DNA of 7,151 bases from CAWDPQ01 sp049642465 (GTDB taxonomy: Bacteria > Acidobacteriota > Vicinamibacteria > Vicinamibacterales > 2-12-FULL-66-21), in assembly GCA_049642465.1 (NCBI GenBank), contig JBAROV010000144.1:1-7151 (forward strand), read 5' to 3'. Position numbers and translations under genes: made by a program. Position 1 is the first letter of the stretch, and each line of letters opens with the position of its first letter. Of this stretch, positions 5,092-7,151 are shown in pieces. Under the pieces are notes generated by a model. The model was not told the origin of the DNA. It saw nothing but the letters and a program-made list of their open reading frames with translations, and did no database searches.

Positions 5092-7151
5092 ATGACAAAT
5101 CAACCAGACGCTTTTCGATCTCCTCACTCAGGGCGGATCTCGCGGCGGCGGCTGCTCTACACGTTGTCGCTTGGCGGGGCCGGTCTGGCGCTGCCATTCG
5201 AGCTCCCGGCGTATGCGATGGAAGCCGTAGGCGGATCTCAGACATCGCCGCCCGCCCCTCTCAACCGCTTTCCGCGCATGGTGCAGGAATTCTTCGTTCA
5301 ACGGGAGAACGACATCTACCAGCAACGCTTGAAGCGGCTCGCGGCGTTGACGACAAAGGCGGATGCCGAAACCTACGTGAAGGCGGTCCGGGCAAGGATC
5401 CGCGACGCATTCGGTCCGTTCCCGCAAAGAACACCGCTCAATCCGCGGGTGACGAACGTCGTCGAGCGGGATGCCTACAAGATCGAGAACGTCATTTTCG
5501 AGAGCCGCCCGGGATTTCTCGTCTCCGCGAACCTCTACCTCCCCAAGGGGCGGCGGTTTCCGCTGCCCGGAGTTGTCGGCTCCTGCGGACACTCCGTGAA
5601 CGGCAAGGCCATCGACACCTATCAGTCCTTTGCCCAGGGATTGGCCCGTCTCGGCTATGTCGTGCTCCTGTTCGATCCGATCGGCCAGGGCGAACGGATG
5701 CAGTACGTGGACGCGAACTGGAAGCCGATGCGCGGAACAGGCACGGCCGAGCACAACTATGCGGGCATTCAGCAAGTGCTCGTTGACGAGAAGTTTTGGG
5801 CATGGCGAGCCTGGGATGGCATTCGCGCGCTGGATTACCTGCTAACGCGCGACGAAGTCGACCGACGACATCTCGGCGTCACCGGCAACTCGGGTGGCGG
5901 GACGATGACGACATGGTTGTGCGGCGTCGAGGACCGGTGGACGATGGCCGCGCCGAGCTGTTTCGTCACGGAGTTCCGCCGAAACATGGAGAACGAGCTT
6001 GGAGCGGACATCGAGCAGATCCCGGCGAAAGCGCTGGCGCTTGGGCTCGATCACGAAGACTTCCTCGCCGCGCTCGCACCCAAGCCCGTGATCATTCTGG
6101 CGAAGGAGAAGGACTACTTTGACGCGCGCGGCAACGAAGCCGCCTACCACAGACTCAAGCGGCTGTATCGCCTCCTCGGTGCCGAAGACAACATCGGCTA
6201 CTTCATCGGGCCGACCTATCACGGCTACTCGCAGGAGAACCGCGAGGCCATGTACCGGTGGTTCAATCGCTGCACCGGCGTGTCGGACGCGAAGACGGAA
6301 CCAAAACTCGTGCTCGAAAAGGAGCAAACGCTCTGGTGCACACCGCACGGCCAGGTGGCCGAGTTGAAATCGCGGCCGATCTACAGCTTCACGCAGGAGA
6401 GATCGCGCGCGCTTGCCGCCAAACGTCCGAGTCTCGATGGCGCGGCGCTGGCCCGAGTTGTCTCTGAAAAGCTCCGGCTGCCCAGCCGCGACGGCACCCC
6501 GGAGTTCCGGATTCTGCGGCCGCTCCCCGATCGGAAGTATCCGCTGCGGCACGCTCTGCCATACATGGTCGAAACAGATCCGGGTGTCCACGCCATCGTC
6601 TACCGGCTGACGAAGGATCCGTTGCTCTCGCGCCCACCGCGAGACACGAACAGGGCAATCCTCTACGTGTCACACCAATCCGCCGACGAGGAGCTTCGGA
6701 GCGAATCGCTGATTCGCGATCTCATCGCCGCGGAGCCTGACGCTGCGCTCTACACCTGTGACGTCCGTGGCATCGGGGACTCTGAACCGCAGACGACGAG
6801 CGTGAACGATCGTGGGGAGTACAGCACTGACTACTTCTATTCCTCGCACGCGACGCTGCTGGACTATCCCTACGTGGGTCAGCGAACGTTCGATGTGCTG
6901 CGTGTTCTTGATTGGCTGAACGCCTGGGGCCACGGCCAGATCCATCTGGCGGGACGCGGCTACGGTGCCTTGCCTGCGACGTTCGCTGCGCTGCTCTCTC
7001 CGCACGTGGCTCAGGTGACACTGAAGCACGCGGTGGCCTCGTATACGGAGATCGCAGAAGCGAAAGACTATCGCTGGCCTTTATCGGCGCTGCTGCCCGG
7101 CGTGCTCACGAGCTTCGACCTGCCGGACTGCTACCGCGAGTTGAAGAAGAA
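5092..7151 (+). CDS. Tat-exported alpha/beta hydrolase, acetylxylan-esterase-like, with a degenerate second hydrolase domain (3' partial)
   Basis: An open frame of 686 codons runs off the window end with no stop. The N-terminus holds a twin-arginine signal (SRRRLL, 17-22) followed by a hydrophobic run LYTLSLGGAGLALP, so it is exported folded. A helical region (~60-120) precedes the first alpha/beta hydrolase domain (~130-395). That domain has GHSVNGKA (166-173), LLFDPIGQGER (192-201), nucleophile elbow GNSGG with Ser267, a likely acid at Asp341 or Asp344 (ILAKEKDYFDARG) and His377 (PTYHGYS), a plausible triad resembling AXE1-type acyl esterases. A second domain (~520-686 onward) repeats the fold: ILYVSHQS, DVRGIGDSEP (557-566), then AGRGYG (620-625). 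Gly623 there replaces the nucleophile serine, so this half is probably catalytically dead. It likely removes acyl groups from glycans; a peptidase or other esterase role is possible. The ATG at 5092 gives a normal Tat n-region, although the ribosome binding site is weak. It is divergent from the quinoprotein. Confidence 0.9.
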   Translation, partial: MTNQPDAFRSPHSGRISRRRLLYTLSLGGAGLALPFELPAYAMEAVGGSQTSPPAPLNRFPRMVQEFFVQRENDIYQQRLKRLAALTTKADAETYVKAVRARIRDAFGPFPQRTPLNPRVTNVVERDAYKIENVIFESRPGFLVSANLYLPKGRRFPLPGVVGSCGHSVNGKAIDTYQSFAQGLARLGYVVLLFDPIGQGERMQYVDANWKPMRGTGTAEHNYAGIQQVLVDEKFWAWRAWDGIRALDYLLTRDEVDRRHLGVTGNSGGGTMTTWLCGVEDRWTMAAPSCFVTEFRRNMENELGADIEQIPAKALALGLDHEDFLAALAPKPVIILAKEKDYFDARGNEAAYHRLKRLYRLLGAEDNIGYFIGPTYHGYSQENREAMYRWFNRCTGVSDAKTEPKLVLEKEQTLWCTPHGQVAELKSRPIYSFTQERSRALAAKRPSLDGAALARVVSEKLRLPSRDGTPEFRILRPLPDRKYPLRHALPYMVETDPGVHAIVYRLTKDPLLSRPPRDTNRAILYVSHQSADEELRSESLIRDLIAAEPDAALYTCDVRGIGDSEPQTTSVNDRGEYSTDYFYSSHATLLDYPYVGQRTFDVLRVLDWLNAWGHGQIHLAGRGYGALPATFAALLSPHVAQVTLKHAVASYTEIAEAKDYRWPLSALLPGVLTSFDLPDCYRELKK

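Noticed and set aside
4641..5786. A 381-codon plus-strand open frame spanning the divergent spacer
   Set aside because: It overlaps the 5' end of the quinoprotein gene on the opposite strand and the hydrolase gene in a different frame. The hydrolase frame from 5092 carries the Tat motif and catalytic elbow, so this is a shadow.
1..7151. CRISPR arrays, tRNA/rRNA genes, insertion sequences, attachment sites
   Set aside because: I saw no regularly spaced direct repeats, no cloverleaf or rRNA signatures, no transposase motifs and no terminal inverted repeats. Non-coding DNA totals only a few hundred bases.

Overview
The window is a high-GC (about 60% or more by eye) bacterial stretch, densely coding, with three complete genes on the minus strand and one 3'-truncated gene on the plus strand. 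The gene mix suggests an environmental glycan-degrading bacterium. It comprises a formylglycine sulfatase, a quinoprotein with an internal cytochrome c and a C-terminal DUF1080 domain, and a Tat-exported esterase-like hydrolase. Acidobacteriota (Vicinamibacteria-like) or the Planctomycetes/Verrucomicrobia group fit best. This is inferred from protein style only; no rRNA or tRNA is present to confirm it.

Layout. Positions 1-92 are non-coding and hold three small adjacent inverted repeats just past the end of a CoA-binding-domain gene (93-575, minus). A 170-base spacer with no clear signal follows. Next is a secreted S1-type sulfatase (746-2224, minus), separated by one base from the gene before it in transcription order, a 946-residue PQQ dehydrogenase / cytochrome c / DUF1080 fusion (2226-5066, minus). 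Only 25 bases separate the start of that fusion gene from the start of a divergent gene (5092 to beyond 7151, plus). That gene encodes a Tat-signal alpha/beta hydrolase of the acetylxylan-esterase-like kind, with an active first domain and a second domain that appears to have lost its nucleophile.

How they may work together. All three large proteins carry export signals, so they would act in the periplasm or at the cell surface. The fusion protein has a possible two-step logic. The quinoprotein part could oxidise a sugar hydroxyl and pass electrons to its own heme, and the DUF1080 domain (a fold that includes 3-keto-glycoside hydrolases) could then cleave the oxidised glycoside. The co-translated sulfatase and the divergent esterase would remove sulfate and acyl groups. 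This suggests a compact locus for attacking a decorated (sulfated and/or acylated) glycan or glycoside. The pathway is inference; the domain assignments are well supported. The CoA-binding gene is probably an unrelated housekeeping-type neighbour.
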